DNA from: Whalleya microplaca
Lineage: Eukaryota; Ascomycota; Sordariomycetes; Xylariales; Xylariaceae
DNA: 64,000 nucleotides
Reading direction: 5' to 3'
Assembly: GCA_022497155.1 (NCBI GenBank)
Contig: MU385737.1
Location: forward strand, 434,001 to 498,000
Shown: positions 21,701 to 35,265 of the stretch, in pieces
How the letters are laid out: each line of letters begins with the position of its first letter
Numbering within the stretch: position 1 is the first letter of the stretch
Notes under the pieces: model-generated
The model's input: the letters and a program-made list of their open reading frames with translations, nothing else
Told to the model about the DNA's origin: nothing
Databases searched by the model: none
Made by a program: the position numbers and the translations under genes

Positions 21701-24346
21701 TGGGAGGCCTTCTCAGCGTTCCCCTGATTCTATATTTCGCCTATCCACCAATACTAGTCAGCAAACATTCTTGCACACGTTTGGATTCAGTAACAGACTT
21801 GATTGACTTGGCTCTGCATCAGATATGCGCTTCACGTTGTATCTCAACTTTTTGACTGGGGCAGCAGCATCACTGCTTCCTGATAATCCGCATGCTCATG
21901 GTTAGCAATTCCCACACTTGTGTTGCAGTCGAAGATTGCGCCCCTAATGTCAATAGCAGACCACAACGCCAGAGGGATCACCAGGACTCCTATTTGTAAG
22001 CTTGCGAAAACGACGCCTACATCCGGACCCTCAAGTATTCCGTCTACGTCGGGAGAAAATTCGCATCTAAGTTATTTCTACACGACACCGTAAGGGACCA
22101 GCATGCTTTCGACCACCAACTAATAAGTAGGAGGAGCGCAATCAAGTTGTCTGCGAGGGCCCACCGCATTTCAGGGCAACGGGGTTGCGTATCACGTAAA
22201 TCCACCGGTATCATGCCCCAGTTCTCGGGATTGCGCCGACGATCGAACCCACCTGATAACCGACGGCCCGACGAGTTTATCGTTTGTCAAAACCCGCCTG
22301 TGCCGATCAACAATTTACTAGGTACGTAGGTAGGACTCGTTTTGTGGCTACGTTATTGAGGTATATTAAGCTTTCGCGGCTATCTCGCTTGGCCACAAGA
22401 GCCGGTAGTCATTTATCTACGGGGTGGACATGTATAATCTAGGTCCGTTACAGAAAATATCAGATTGACACCTTTTCTGATTTAAATTCATGCGCTTGCA
22501 TTGTTGGCTGCTCTTATCAAGATTCCCTGTCCAATTAGGTTGTAGGATCTATGATTACGTCTGTCTCCACGGACCGGACGACATCAACCGCTGATAAGCG
22601 GCTCGTAGGAAAGCCGTGCAAACAGCTTCCGAATATACATGTAGATGTATAGATAGATATGCTGCATTGATTATAGGACTTACACTTACGTATGTCTTTG
22701 TATTTCACTTATGCCAGATTGCGTCGGTTTCCGGCTTCTCGGGGTTCTTATCAAGCTCATCAGATAAACATTCTTCACCGAAAGGCGACCGAGTTTTGTA
22801 TTGTGGAATAGCATCATCTTGTGTGGATAATAAAAACAAGGCTTTGTACAATCAGACCTCTGTGTCCAAAAACGTTGAAATCCCCGATCATCTTATAAGC
22901 CGCAGGCTGGAAGAGCTCCCGAAGAGACCCCAATTCAGATATGGGATTGTCTGAATGGACCGACCGTATTGCCAAAATATTCGAAAAGCTTTGCCACCGA
23001 TCTGCTCACTAGAGCCAGTTTTGACGGGGCGATGGATATGGTGTTTTAGGAAAGTTGGAGAACGGCGTGTAATGATTTGAACGTCCGAAAACAAACATCT
23101 AATAAGGCTTCTGTCAACATATTGCATCTGGATTCTTTCCGAGTGAACTATATAATAAATATACCACATACAATAGAAGGGGAAAAAACTTCTGATGCCT
23201 AGCGAATACCTCCTATAGGTCGCAAATGCGATAACGTCTATCGAATCATATCATAGCAAATATCATATTTTCAATCTCGAACAGGGATCCCTCGGAGGGA
23301 ATCTAGACAATACGGGGCCGCCCCCCGCCCCATTTGCCCGTACGGAGAACGGCTGCAAGACACGTGAGACCCGACGCGACACATAGATACGCTATTCAAG
23401 ACGGGCCGAATGACTAGCGAGTAACTCTGAACAGGCAGACAGGTCGAACCTCCTAAGGAATTAATTTCTATTAAATAAGACGCCGTCTTCTACATACCTA
23501 GCGGCAATTGGGCATAAATCAAGCCAGTAGCCCCGGTCTCCACGCCGTCGGTACCCCATGCCATAAAGCTTTTTCGGCCGGTGGCTCCGCTAGCCTATCT
23601 TTCTAACCTGAACAGGACTTCAAGATAGGAAATACGTCAGGCTACACAGATAGCGTCTGGGAGGGCTATACTAGTAGATCAGACTAACCTGCTAACCTCG
23701 ACTACTCCATATTGCCCCTTTCTTGGATTAAGGAGCCGAAAACCCATTATCTCTGCAATATACTTCTATGTATAGCTGTATAGTACAGTATTCTGCGCAA
23801 TAATATGCGCAAGCTTGCCACCTAAAAGACTCTATCGGCCTGCTATGTGTACTACGTACCCAGGTAGTACATGTACGGCGTGGTTAGTGAGGGCTAAAGA
23901 AGAGGATTGCCAAGTCTCATCGATAGGCCGGACTTCGCCGTGCACAACGCTAACGCAAGAAGGCAGTTTGCCCCTGTCTGCCCGCGTAGCAGTGCAGGGT
24001 CTCTTACAGTCCAGCTCACTGGGGCTGTAGGGCGAGCATGCACAAACTGTGGGCATGATGTCAAGCTGCTTTTCCCTCAGCCAAGCGCGATAATTATTTT
24101 GCCTGCCAGCCGCTTCTCTCTCGTTATTATTTGTTGCCTTCCTCTCGCTGACCTCTCTAGCTCCCACGGATAAGGTTTCGCTTCGACTTTGGACAACCAT
24201 ACCTCACGTGGCCGTATACATGTACATTCCTTCTTAGTGTTGTTTGATTCAGATCATCCTGCTTGTCTATTTATCTACCGCAGCATTGCGATACTCGTCG
24301 GCGCGCCTGTCTTATCTGGTCTCTTGTCGGATCGGTTTGTGGAACG
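18761..24346. other. 5.6-kb gene-poor stretch
   Basis: Many short open frames are present (for example 19644-20078, 22616-22954 and 23832-24200). Several start at non-ATG codons and none shows a domain. A 60-codon ATG frame at 20812-20994 (MEAYGDLDQLRILLQL) is amphipathic but unrecognised. Two diverged copies of a repeat lie at about 20125-20215 and 20515-20600. Confidence 0.5.
20125..20600. repeat. Pair of diverged direct repeats ~390 bp apart
   Basis: Both copies share AGCCCC(C)TTATRTATACATATATG, then a CGTAGG/CGAAGG-CCGTACC block with further patchy similarity. The copies start at about 20125 and 20515. They may be fragments of an old dispersed repeat. Similarity is only moderate by eye. 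Confidence 0.35.
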
Positions 24347-26099
24347 ATGGCGCTGGCTGAGAGGAAGAAGTCCGTCAGCATCTCTGGCGATGTGATCCGG
24401 ACTGAAAGCGGTGATGTCGTCGCGGGATCGGCAGACGAAGTGCTCGCGTCCCTGGGTTATACGCCTGAATTGTCGCGAAACCGATCGACACTCCAGGTCG
24501 CCTTCATGTCCTTCGTTCTGGCATCAATTCCTTACGGACTAGCGACGACGCTTACCTATCCCATAATTGGAGGCGGCCCTGTCAACATCATATGGGGATG
24601 GGTTGCCGTGTCATTGATCATCATATGTGTTGCTGCGTCGCTGGGCGAGATCACGAGTGTCTATCCTACCGCTGGCGGAGTCTACTACCAGACCTTCATG
24701 CTCGCACCGCCCCGTTGGCGTCGCATATCTGCCTGGATCTGTGGTTGGCTTTATGTCGTTGGCAACGTCACGATAACCTTGGCTGTCAACTTCGGTAGCA
24801 CGCTTTTCCTTGTCGGATGCGTTAATGTCTTTGAGAATGACCAAGGCGAGGGCGTGCTTGCTGGCGATCCCTACCAGGTGTTCCTGATCTTCTTGGGTAT
24901 TACACTGCTCTGCAATGCAGTTTCGTCGCTGGGCAACCGGTGGCTACCCATTCTTGATGTACGAGACAAATTCAAATCTCTTACAGTCGTACCAAGCTGT
25001 TTGTGCTTTCAGAGCTAATGCCTTTAAACTATAGACTTTTGCGATATTCTGGACGTTTGCTGGTGTCATCGCTATCATAGTCTGTATTTTGGCCATTGCC
25101 AAGGAAGGGCGCCGCGATGCGAACTGGGTCTTCACCCATTTTGAAGTCAATTCTGGTTGGACGCCGGGCTGGTCTTTCATGGTCGGTCTTTTGCATGCCG
25201 CCTATGCGACCTCTTCGACGGGCATGATCATCTCGTGAGTTGTATCCATCTTGATTCAACTATCGTCCAATATATTTACGTCACATACAGGATGTGCGAG
25301 GAAGTTCGAGCCCCTGCGACTCAGGTCCCGAAAGCCATGGTCCTTACCGTTTGCCTCAACACTGTAGCCGGATTGCTCTTCATGATCCCGCTTGTGTTCG
25401 TACTCCCAGAAATTTCAGACCTCATCCTGCTGGCTCAACCCGTGCCAACGATTATCAAATCCGCTGTGGGCAATGCAGGAGGTGCGTTCGGTTTGCTCAT
25501 CCCGTTGCTTGTCTTGGCCATCATCTGCGGCATTGGCTGTACCACAGCTTCATCGCGATGCATCTACGCCTTCGCCCGTGACGGTGCCATTCCAGGCTCG
25601 GACATGTGGAAGAAAGTCGACCCCAAGTTGGATGTACCCCTGAACGCTATGATGCTTAGCATGGTGGTGCAGATTGTGCTGGGCGCTATCTATTTTGGCT
25701 CATCTGTCGCTTTCAGTGCCTTCTCGGGCGTGGGTGTCATTGCACTGACGGCCGCATACGCCACGCCGATTATGGTGAACATGATGGATAGGCGCCAGGC
25801 CGTTCGTGGTGCGAGTTTCTACTTGGGCCCATTTGGCTGGTTCTGCAACATCGTTGCTCTTTGTAGGCACTCCTACCCAACCGTGCCGGTTCTTCGAACC
25901 GGCAATTTTCTCTTGTGCTAACATCGAAATAGCTTGGTCTCTCCTAGTCATCCCGCTCTTCTGCATGCCGACCTCTGTCCCGGTGGTAGACCCTACGCTC
26001 ATGAACTACGCATCCGTTGTGTTTGTAGGATTCACCATGATATCGCTGATATGGTATCTGGTATGGGGTCGCAAGCACTATACGGGCCCTCCTACGTGA
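24347..26099 (+). CDS. APC-superfamily amino-acid/GABA permease
   Basis: The exons are 24347-24958, 25035-25234, 25291-25862 and 25933-26099. The introns of 76, 56 and 70 bp have GT/AG ends and splicing gives 516 aa. The N-terminus is a cytosolic tail (VLASLGYTPELSRNRSTLQV), typical of the UGA4/GABA-permease group. About 12 hydrophobic helices follow. Family-like motifs include SIPYGLATTLTYPIIGGGPV at the first helix pair, SVYPTAGGVYY, MCEEVRAPATQVPKAM (restored by intron 2) and CTTASSRCIYAFARDGAIPG. The protein ends with a short cytosolic tail, VWGRKHYTGPPT. Such carriers import GABA, choline, polyamines or other amines with protons, mostly at the plasma membrane or vacuole; the substrate cannot be told here. 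Confidence 0.92.
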
Positions 26100-29000
26100 T
26101 TGTCAAGGTCATGTGAATGTTCCTGAGTGAAGAGTTGCTTGCTTAGCCTGCTACTTGTCTAGCGTTTGGCTTTACTCCGACGTGCTATTCTTGTTACCCA
26201 TGGTGTGATATCCTGGGCAACCGGATGATTGTAGGATTGGTATTCTTGGACGAGAGACGTGATGGTTGATGACATGAATAGTGCCCGGACCGGTTCGTCA
26301 TGCAGGCTCGAGCGAGCAACTTTATTTCTTATATATAACTTTATATCCGTGCCATGCCGTGCTCAAACTATTTCGACTCCGAAAAGGAAAACGCCGGATC
26401 GGGTTGCCAATATACAATATTTTTGGAGGGTATCATTTATCCCGCCTCCCAACTTAACCCTCATCAGTATTACCTATTGCATCTCTACCCCCTAAGAAAT
26501 AGCATTGTAGTTCGAGTCTAGCAGACATCGCAGAGAAAATCATTGAGCGCAAGTCCCGTAGCAAGTAAATTCGATTTTGCCGCATTGTTCATATGCTTAT
26601 CATACTTGAATTATTAGGACGGTGCACAAATTTTCTCCGTGTCCAGCGATTGGGTGCTCTTAGTCACTATTGATATTTACACCGTTCATCTGGGCATTAC
26701 ATACACTTTTGACGGGCATGCGTATTAGCGGCGACCTCTGGGTTAATAGCTGTACCTGTGCTCGGCAGCTTCGCGTCCTAGATGTCCTGCTCCGCCCTCA
26801 TCATTATCTACTGGAAGTACATCAATACAACAGGTCATACCTAAGTTGTCCATGCCGAGACTACTGAGCAAGTTCCAAGTCCAGATATCGACGAACATTC
26901 TGGACTAGCCAAGGAGGGGCTATCAGTAACAGTGTGTGGGTTCAGCTCTATAGGGCACTGTCTCCCTGTTAATAGTCCAGTCCTGAGAGTGTTGGACAGA
27001 GGCATATCATGTCTTGGTGTTTATTCCGTGGCTATATTTCATCAAGACCGAACCAGCAGAGCCGCTTGTATTGGCTGGTGGGGGGCAAGATGTATGAGTT
27101 GTTTAAAACACGTCTCTCGACGGGAACACTTACGCAAAGCTTGAACAGGAGATCCAAGCGGTTTGTGATGTTCAGGGCGTTCAGGGGGAAAGTTATACAA
27201 CGCTGAGGGCTCCTCAATATCCTCGTTTTCAATGAAAGGCGGCAACGAACGCCTCGCCAATGGTATCATATTTACCATAAAATGCCTCCAAGGCGAATGT
27301 CTTCCGATTGAAGCTGAGAAAAATTGCCAAGTTAACTTGATCCCTAAAAGGCTTCTGGCTAGCATCCATGAGAACACGAAGGATAGTCACTATAGCAAAC
27401 TTGTGAGAGCTATTGAGTTCACGGCATTACGCGTTCACTTCTTTACTGGTGTAAACAGCGTTTCTCAGGGTTGTACTTGTACTTTCTATATTCCAAACAT
27501 ATTCATGCTTATGAACATCTATACCGCCCTCCTCCATCTATGTCATAAATTCAAGATTTGCTAGGTTGTTCAACAGTACCCAGCAGTGACCTTATAGCGC
27601 ATCTAACCCATCTACTTGTAGATATTCTAGGTTCCCACTGCCACCCGGGTTGACTCATCTCTTAGTTATTTACTCCTCACATCCTACATAGCCTAAACAA
27701 TGACATGCAATGAGGCTATACTAACCGCAACCTATTTACCAGATGTGTGTATTCGGTTTTCGCAACATCCCATATACGTCATCAAGACTTCAAGTATATC
27801 TACAACCAACATAGAGACTAGCTACTAGGTACTACATTACCCCGAAGACAGATGCCCCAACGTTACCAAGTTGCTAGAGACTGGTCAAAGGTCCATAGTG
27901 CTCGTCTTCATTCAAGTTATTTGGCACTCTATATGGTTGAAAAGGGCCGATTACTTTGGGGAAGCACTAGAGCCAGGGTCAGCTACTACAACTTAAGAAA
28001 GAGGAACTAACTTAATGGTAAGTAAATATGTACCGAGGTTTCATGCCTTTACAACTTGGGTAATAAATTTTTGCTGGAGTCACCTGTTTCTCCTGACGCT
28101 AATTGTATAAAGCGGATCTCGGTCAGTCTAGTGGTTAGTCTGCCAGCTTGTCAGTCACTCGAGTGTTGTTAGTTTTGCCGGGAACGGGGTTTAAATTTCC
28201 AATCGAGAGCCTCTCCTAGGTAATGTTCGCTTCATACTTTCTATTACTCAAGGCTCTAGCAATTACCTGCGCTCGTTGTGAGATTTGTTTGGTCAAAATG
28301 CAGATCCACCTCTTTTTGGCAACTACGTAGTATAGCTCACCATGAGAATTAGTCCTCACACTCATACATGTATATATAGTCTAGGAATTGTCTACGTACC
28401 ACTGATAGCCGTTTTTTCTCACTTCAATAATCGCCACTATAAGTTCTACCTCAAACCGGCCACAATGAAGATATGGCTTTGAGTTTGCGTAAAGTGAACG
28501 CGAGGTTTATAGATGCACGTGCGTAATCAAGCTAGCATAGCACGCCTTAAAACACCGGGAGAGGCAAGCGGGATAATTTCGCCAGTCCTCCAGCAGTATA
28601 AAGCACAGTATTATCAGTTATATAATTTAGAAGAGAAGAGAGATGTGTTCTTCTATTCTTTAGTAAGTTTATATTTGCTTTTACTTAATGGTGTATTAAC
28701 AGGTGTATGTCACTCCATTCATGTTTAAATATCAGTAAGGCTGTCTAACCTAACCATTGGGGGTGTATAGCAGAGTGCCTATTAGGGGGTAACATGTGAG
28801 TTTGCCTCCCAAGTCGGCCCGCGTATGACTTGGCATCATGATTCCCGATCTTCAGCAAGTTCGGAAATCTACTATTCCGAGCAACTGGATAGATCAGGAT
28901 TCTTTAGCTGAAACCCCCTAACATTCTGTCGTAGGCTAGTTTTACTGCAGTAACCTCTGCATGGGTGTTGCTGATCTATGCGGGGCCCCAGAGGCTGGGG

Positions 29001-29584
29001 TTCGCATGCCGAGGTCTCAAATCGCAAGATTGTATACCGAATGTGGGGAGGGAAAATTGGGTGCGAATACTATTAGAACTCCCCATGACTTTAATGACTT
29101 ATTAGTAACTAATGAACTCATTGACTTCATACATACTATGTAATAGCAGCTTATCGGCACATCTATTTCCGATCATGTTGTATTACACATGGAGCTGCTA
29201 TGTGTTAGCTTCCCCAGATGGTATGATGATCACCCACTCCTTATATACTTCCACCGTAGAACCCACAGTTAAAAGATTTCCGGTGATATAAATCACGAAC
29301 TAAACACGCGCTCAAAAGCATGCGATATGTTCTTGGTCATGCCCAAGCCCAATGGATCGACTTCACTGGACACTTATTAATAAGTGATCTCACGACATTA
29401 CAGAGGTAGCGCTCAAGAGAAGCCCGACGTCCCAAGACATAAGTCAAGCTCACGAGATATACGGCGTGTGGATGATATTGCCGGCTAAAGAGAGTTTGCG
29501 GATGAACAGAACTCCAACAAACCACACAACCGCAATACCGGTAGTCTACTCTGCTGATAGCAGCCATAAAAAAATAGAAACATA
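26100..29584. other. 3.5-kb gene-poor stretch with a tRNA-like relic
   Basis: Apart from the tRNA-Asp-like sequence at 28117-28209 nothing is recognised. Open frames at 27009-27564 and 28513-28728 lack domain features. Confidence 0.5.
28117..28209 (+). tRNA. tRNA-Asp(GTC)-like sequence, degenerate, possibly intron-containing
   Basis: TCTCGGT (28117) can pair with ATCGAGA near 28208 as an acceptor stem with one G-T wobble. A D-arm-like CAGTCTAGTGGTTAGTCTG follows, then a loop TTGTCAG with anticodon GTC. The anticodon stem closes only if about 21 nt are removed as an intron (CCAGC with GCCGG, one mismatch). The T-arm CGGGG-TTTAAAT-TTCCA has a C-A mismatch, two G-T pairs and no TTC motif. The mismatches suggest a mutated pseudogene. 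Confidence 0.4.
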
Positions 29585-32365
29585 ATGGCAGTAACGATCT
29601 CCAGTGTTTCGTTTGAGCACCATCGCATAGCTCTGGGCATTGGTGAGGCAATTCCACGTATATCGTGGCAATTCGAAGGAAATTGGCCCAATTGGACACA
29701 AAGTGGGTATAGCATTGAGATATCACGATATGGACAAGGCCAGCCCGAATTGTTCCATGTCAATTCTTCAGAATCGGCCTTGGTGCCTTGGCCTACTGTG
29801 TCCCTCGCGTCTGCAAAATCAGCTAGCATTCGAGTCAAGGCCTACGGAGAAGGCAATCAACCAAATACGCCCTGGTCAGATGTTGTCAGTGTTGAAACTG
29901 GGCTTCTTAGCCAAGAAGATTGGTCCGGAGCTCTTATGATAGGGGCAGATAAAGAGCCAGAGGAGGATAAACCTCACCAGCCCGTGCTGTTCCGCAAAGA
30001 CTTTCACGTACACGGAGGCACACAGAAGGCCCGGTTATACATCACCGCATACGGATTATACGAAGCATTTATCAACGGAGAAAGAGTTGGCGATGCAGTG
30101 CTATCTCCGGGCTGGCAGTCTTACAAGCATCGGCTTGTGTATGATACCTATGATGTGACAAGCTTACTCCGTGACGGGGACAACGCCATCGGCATTCAAG
30201 TCGGCGAAGGTTGGTACGCTGGACGCCTTGGCTACCACGGGGGCCAACGTAATCTCTGGGGTGATACTCTTGGTACGATAGCGCTCTTAGCTTTCACTGG
30301 GCCCAATGGTACTCAAGAGATTGTACGAACCGATACAACTTGGAACGCGAGCACTGGAGCACTAGTTACCTCTGAGCTTTATGATGGTGAAGCATACGAC
30401 TCAAGACTCGAGCAGCCCGGGTGGTCAGCTGCCAGCTTCAGGGCACCAACCATAGCAAAGTGGATTGGGGTCAAGGAGTTAGAAGGACCTTATGGCCGAT
30501 TAGCTGCTCCGGATGGTCCCCCTATTCGCCGCGTGGGGGAGGTCCAGCTGAAAGATATCCTCAAAAGCCCTTCAGGGAAGACCATTCTTGACTTTGGCCA
30601 GAACCTAGTAGGGTGGCTGCAGCTTCGTGTAGCGGGGCCAGAGGGACAGACAATCAAGTTGGTACATACGGAGGGTGAGTTACATCCAACCCGAACTGAA
30701 TACTCTAAATTGAGTTATCGATTTTGTATTGTCGTTGCCTGACCCAAATAATTAGTTCTCGAAAATGGCGAGGTCGCAACCCGACCCTTACGAAACGCAA
30801 CTCAGACAGATTATCTCACGCTTGCCGGGGCAGGTCTTCAGGTTTGGGAGCCAACATTTACCTATCACGGATTCAGATACGTGATGATAGAGAATTGGCC
30901 TGTCGACGATACACCACTAGATGGGGATGCGGTAACTGCAATCGTCGTCCATTCAGACATGCAAGAGGCAGGGTCATTCGAATGCTCAAATCCATCATTG
31001 AACAAGCTTCATCAGAACGTACAGTGGAGCATGAAGGGAAACTTTATGAGCATTCCTACGGATTGCCCGCAAAGAGATGAGAGACTTGGTTGGACCGGCG
31101 ATGCGCACGCCTTCTCCCCTACAGCTAACTTCCTTTATGATACCTCAGGGTTCTGGAGAGGTTGGATGAAGGACGTTCAATCTGAACAGCTGGAGAATGA
31201 AAGTGAGTAGCCCCGAGTGTGGCAACATATACTAGCCAAAAGTATTTTGCCATACCATGGAAGATTGCTAATGGCATTTCTAATATTAGATGTACCACCT
31301 GTTGCCATCCCAGCGGTACCTGCTATAGGAGAAAGAATGCCGACGGCAATCTGGGGCGATGTGGTTGTCGCGAATCCATGGAACATATACACTGCATTTG
31401 GAGACCTTGAAATATTACGAGAACAGTATGCAGGGGCCAAGGCCTGGCTGGATAGTGGAGTTTCAAGAAACGAGGTTGGTCTTTGGAATCGCTCATCCTT
31501 CCAATTTGGCGACTGGCTAGATCCCCTGTCACCTTCCGACAGCCCCGGAAATGCCACAACGAATCCATCGTACGTGGCCGACGCCTATCTAGTTTATGTC
31601 ACCGACTTAGTCGCAAAAATAGCATCATTGTTAGGCCTTGAGAGTGACGCATCCCATTACAAGGAGTGGACGGCTGACCTCAAGGCTTCGTTTCTGGACG
31701 CCTGGGTTAGCCCTAATGGTACTGTTGCTAATGAGACACAAACCGGGTTGACTCTTCCCTTGTACTTCGATCTTTTCAAGGACGAAGCCCAATCAAATGC
31801 AGCAGCTGGACGTTTACAGAATATCATCACAGCCAACAAAAATCTAGTCGGGACAGGATTCGCCGGGACACACTTGCTTGGTCTTACTTTGTCGAAATAC
31901 AATTTGACCGATATCTTCTATAAGATGATTCTTCAGACAACAGTTCCCTCCTGGCTCTACCAAGTCGATATGGGCGCAACCACCACCTGGGAGCGATGGG
32001 ATAGTCTCCTTTCAAATGGGTCGTTGAATCCCGGAGAGATGACATCGTTCAATCATTATGCAGTCGGTTCGGTGGCAAATTGGATGTACCAAGTGATAGG
32101 AGGCTTAGCACCAGCCGAACCAGGGTGGAAGACAATAAAGGTGAAGGTGGTTCCTGGAGGAAATATCACAGAAGCACGGGCGAGCCACTTGAGCCCATAT
32201 GGAAGAGTCTCAACCCAATGGCGGGTTGACGATCATGGCTTCCACCTGAGTTTGGAGGTCCCACCAAACACGAAGGCAGAGGTGACCCTGCCCGGTAAGG
32301 ATGGCCAAATCAGCACCGTTGGCAGTGGTAGTTATGAATTTTCTGTTCCAGAGTTTCGGCAATAA
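29585..32365 (+). CDS. GH78 alpha-L-rhamnosidase
   Basis: The exons are 29585-30674, 30756-31202 and 31290-32365. The introns of 81 and 87 bp have GT/AG ends and the product is 870 aa. Domain order follows family GH78. The N-terminal beta domains start MAVTISSVSFEHHRIALGIG. The rhamnosidase N-domain has ARLYITAYGLYEAFINGERV, and a concanavalin-like part has ILDFGQNLVGWLQLRV. The (alpha/alpha)6 catalytic barrel contains the signature PTDCPQRDERLGWTGDAH, with the conserved acidic residues, and SFNHYAVGSVANWMYQVIGG. A C-terminal beta domain ends the protein. It hydrolyses terminal alpha-L-rhamnose from plant glycosides and pectic side chains. No signal peptide is visible at this start, so an intracellular enzyme acting on imported rhamnosides is likely. 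It is convergent with the P-loop ATPase gene; the stop codons are about 256 bp apart. Confidence 0.95.
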
Positions 32366-32621
32366 TTCACTCAAAGTCGGTCACTAAATAGACACAGAAA
32401 TTGTATATATTACAAGACGGCATGTGGCCCTAATATGTTCATGACCTGAGCTGAAAAAGCTGCCCGATCGTCTGATTTCCAATACCTCTATAGCCGAAAC
32501 CATATCCAACTAATTCGTTCATATTTGACGCGTAATCAACTTAAAGTTCATTTATCTATAGAGATGGATATATCGCTGCCAAAATATCAGTTACCTGACA
32601 AACCCAGCAATCCATTAATCC

Positions 32622-34227
32622 TCAGCTCAATATTCCGAGACGTCTATCCCGGGCGGTGACCACATGCATGGGTACTTCGTCAGCAGCCACCTGATCAGAG
32701 CCATTTGTCATTGTCTCCGTGGCCATCATGCTCTTGCCGCCGTCCACAGTCAATCGCTTGCGTATTTTCACCTTCATATAGCCGCTGGTAAGAGGTTTAA
32801 CCCCTTTGCGGTTGTCTAAAGACTCTTCCACATCCACATACGCTGTCGGACAGAAGAGCAGTGCTTCCCCAGTTTGTAAAGCCACAATTGTGTCAAAAAG
32901 CGAATTCTTATCGCCGGAGTCTTGCCTACTGGCGGCAGCGAGATGCTTCTTGAGGATCTCGTACCAACTTGGGGAGAGGAATCTGTGAACAAATGTCACG
33001 TTGGCTAGATCCATAAGTTCCGGTGATAAAGTAGGTTCTTGTGTCGCAATCAGGACCCGGGTGCCGGTATGTCTCTGCTGCCGGATTATTGAAGTTAAGT
33101 CGTCTGTGAGTAGTTTTGCCTCGCCAGATTGGATCAAAAACTAGGTCTTGTGAGCATGTTTCTTTCGCGAATTAAAAGGGGGCGCTTACTTTGTGTGCTT
33201 CGTCAAGTACCACAACACGTCCACATTTGTTTCTTTCTTCAAGAAAGATAGACAGCCCGATTGAGAACAAGGTACAGGCGTCATCAGAATTGATAAAGGG
33301 ATCGCTCAGATCAATGATAGTTAGAGTGCCAGGTTCAAAGGCCCATATATCATCCCGAGCAGCTGCGGGCCTCGTGCTTCTTGACTGTGCCGATGGCGAA
33401 ATAAAGCTGTCTAGAAGTTGTAAACGGAGCTTCAGCGGCCCGTCTTGGCCTCTTGCCCACGCAGTATTTTCCAAGCGCCGACAAAATTCTGTGTAGGTAA
33501 AAGCCGGCCCCTCCATAGCCATCTCTCTGGCAATATTTATTACAACCTCCATGTAGAGTGGAGTACTATTAGAGTCAGGGCTAACTGCCATAAGTTTGAG
33601 TGTTCTTGAAATATCCAACTGGCTCTCTTTGAGGTACAGCGGTAAGACTTTAGGTCGTGGCGCTCCTGGCTTTAAACCAGGTAGGTTGCTGTAAAGCCTT
33701 TTCATAGCCCAGATGTTGGAAGGCGACACAAGTACCGTCACTGGGATACCTGAAGAGCAAAGATAGGCTGCTTCGCATACCTGGGTTGTGTTGTAACTGG
33801 CATAATTGTCATAATGCATCACCATGCCAGCTAGAGGACTTGGCAGCTTGCCAGCAGCGTTCTCTGCAACGATTGCATTTTCGAGGAGACAGGATAGTGT
33901 GTGGCTCTTCCCTGCTCCCTGTGAACCACAGATGAATGCAGACCAAGGAATGTTCATGTTTGCGATGATCAGGCGGTCCTCTGGGGAATGAGTAGGCTCT
34001 GGGCCCGCCTCTCGAATACCTATTAGGCCATACTGGGGAGAAAGTTGGGCTGTCGTAAGCCCGTCACTGGACAAGTTCAGGTTGACAAATTTATCAACAA
34101 GCCCGCTGAATATTGGCGCGTTCATAACAGCATCGACTTGTTGCTTAGATAGTGTAGCTTGTGTTTGGTCTTCGTCAGCAACCTCGTCAACATCCACAAA
34201 GGACAGAAGATGAGACAATTTCGACAT
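32622..34227 (-). CDS. HerA/FtsK-like P-loop ATPase, fungal family
   Basis: The exons are complement 33190-34227 and 32622-33140. The intron of 49 bp (33141-33189) begins GTAAGC and ends TAG, and the product is 518 aa. The Walker A motif is GSQGAGKSH (residues 101-109). The Walker B motif is VVVLDEAHK (about 338-346), at the splice junction and completed as DEAHKFLIQSG. A sensor-like segment follows, HTGTRVLIATQEPTLSPELM, with an arginine-rich context (VHRFLSP). The layout of a late Walker B in DEAH followed by a Q-rich helix and ATQ-P is that of the HerA/FtsK/VirB4 division of hexameric motor ATPases. No membrane segment is seen. The substrate may be DNA or protein and is unknown. No nuclease gene lies next to it. 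Confidence 0.8.
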
Positions 34228-35265
34228 CTTGCTAGAGCTTTCAGTGCAGGGAAATGTGTGAGGTAAAAGATGATGTGATTTGGCTGACTTGGGACACTGA
34301 TATCGGAGGTCTAGAGGCTATGTGCCGAATAATGATAAGGCTGAAATATCGGTTGGTTTTTATGAGTCTTGCAATACGTGGCCAAGAAAGTAACATTATG
34401 AGTCGTTATATAAACTTACCGGACTACAGCGCTTAAAGGACTATGGTCAGTGCCCAAGGTCTTCTTGGTCTCATCGGCAAACAGCGATCGAATGTGAAAG
34501 TCCAAACACTGGGATTGACTCCTAGCTTCCAGCACCTTGCCGAACCCTTTATTAGATCCATTCATTCTCGAGATATTGTAGTGGTCCTTCTTCACTTCTT
34601 GACGAGGAAACTAACTGATACTTCTGATCATAGATCCAATACCTACAAACGCAATGTTGACAGATCAAAAGTGACGGCCCGATACAGATCTCGGGTATTC
34701 CATTCTTCGCGATCTCGTAATCTTCGTTGGTCAAACAGACTAAGCACAAGATTACCACCCAAATACGGACCCTTCGATGGGGCTGACACGGAATGGGACA
34801 TTGTTACCATCAGCAAGGGGCCGAGCCTTACTCATCCCTGATTCCTTGTAGCTTTGGCATTATTCAATCAAGCAGATGCTAGAGCGATTAGCTTTTGTCG
34901 CCAAGACAATGAGTAGGACACGCAGCCGCTCCAGTAGTGTCTAAAGAGTACAATGAGCTTCTATCGACAACATCATAGTCTATATCGTACTACTCCATGG
35001 GTTGCCTATATTGCTGAAGTACAAACAATTACGCTGTTAAATGCTATGGCAATAGTTTGAGTCTAAGAGAAGACCGATACATTGCGACAAGCTACAGGTA
35101 CGTGAAGCTAGACGTAAGCAAATTCATTGACGCCAACGGTAGTACCTCAATAGGCATTCCCTAATAAATCCGTCAAGCCAGAGAGTCGATGAATGGAAAG
35201 TATCACAAGACGTTTAATTTTGCCTAGGAACAGCATATTCCCAAAGGTTTGGAGGTTAAAATATA
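34228..35265. other. Intergenic, no clear gene
   Basis: Overlapping frames at 34443-34841 (plus) and 34552-34758 (minus) show no domain. They may be decayed coding sequence or chance. Confidence 0.4.

Noticed and set aside
22616..22954. 112-codon frame with a hydrophobic segment
   Set aside because: It begins at GTG and I found no upstream exon; kept as non-coding.
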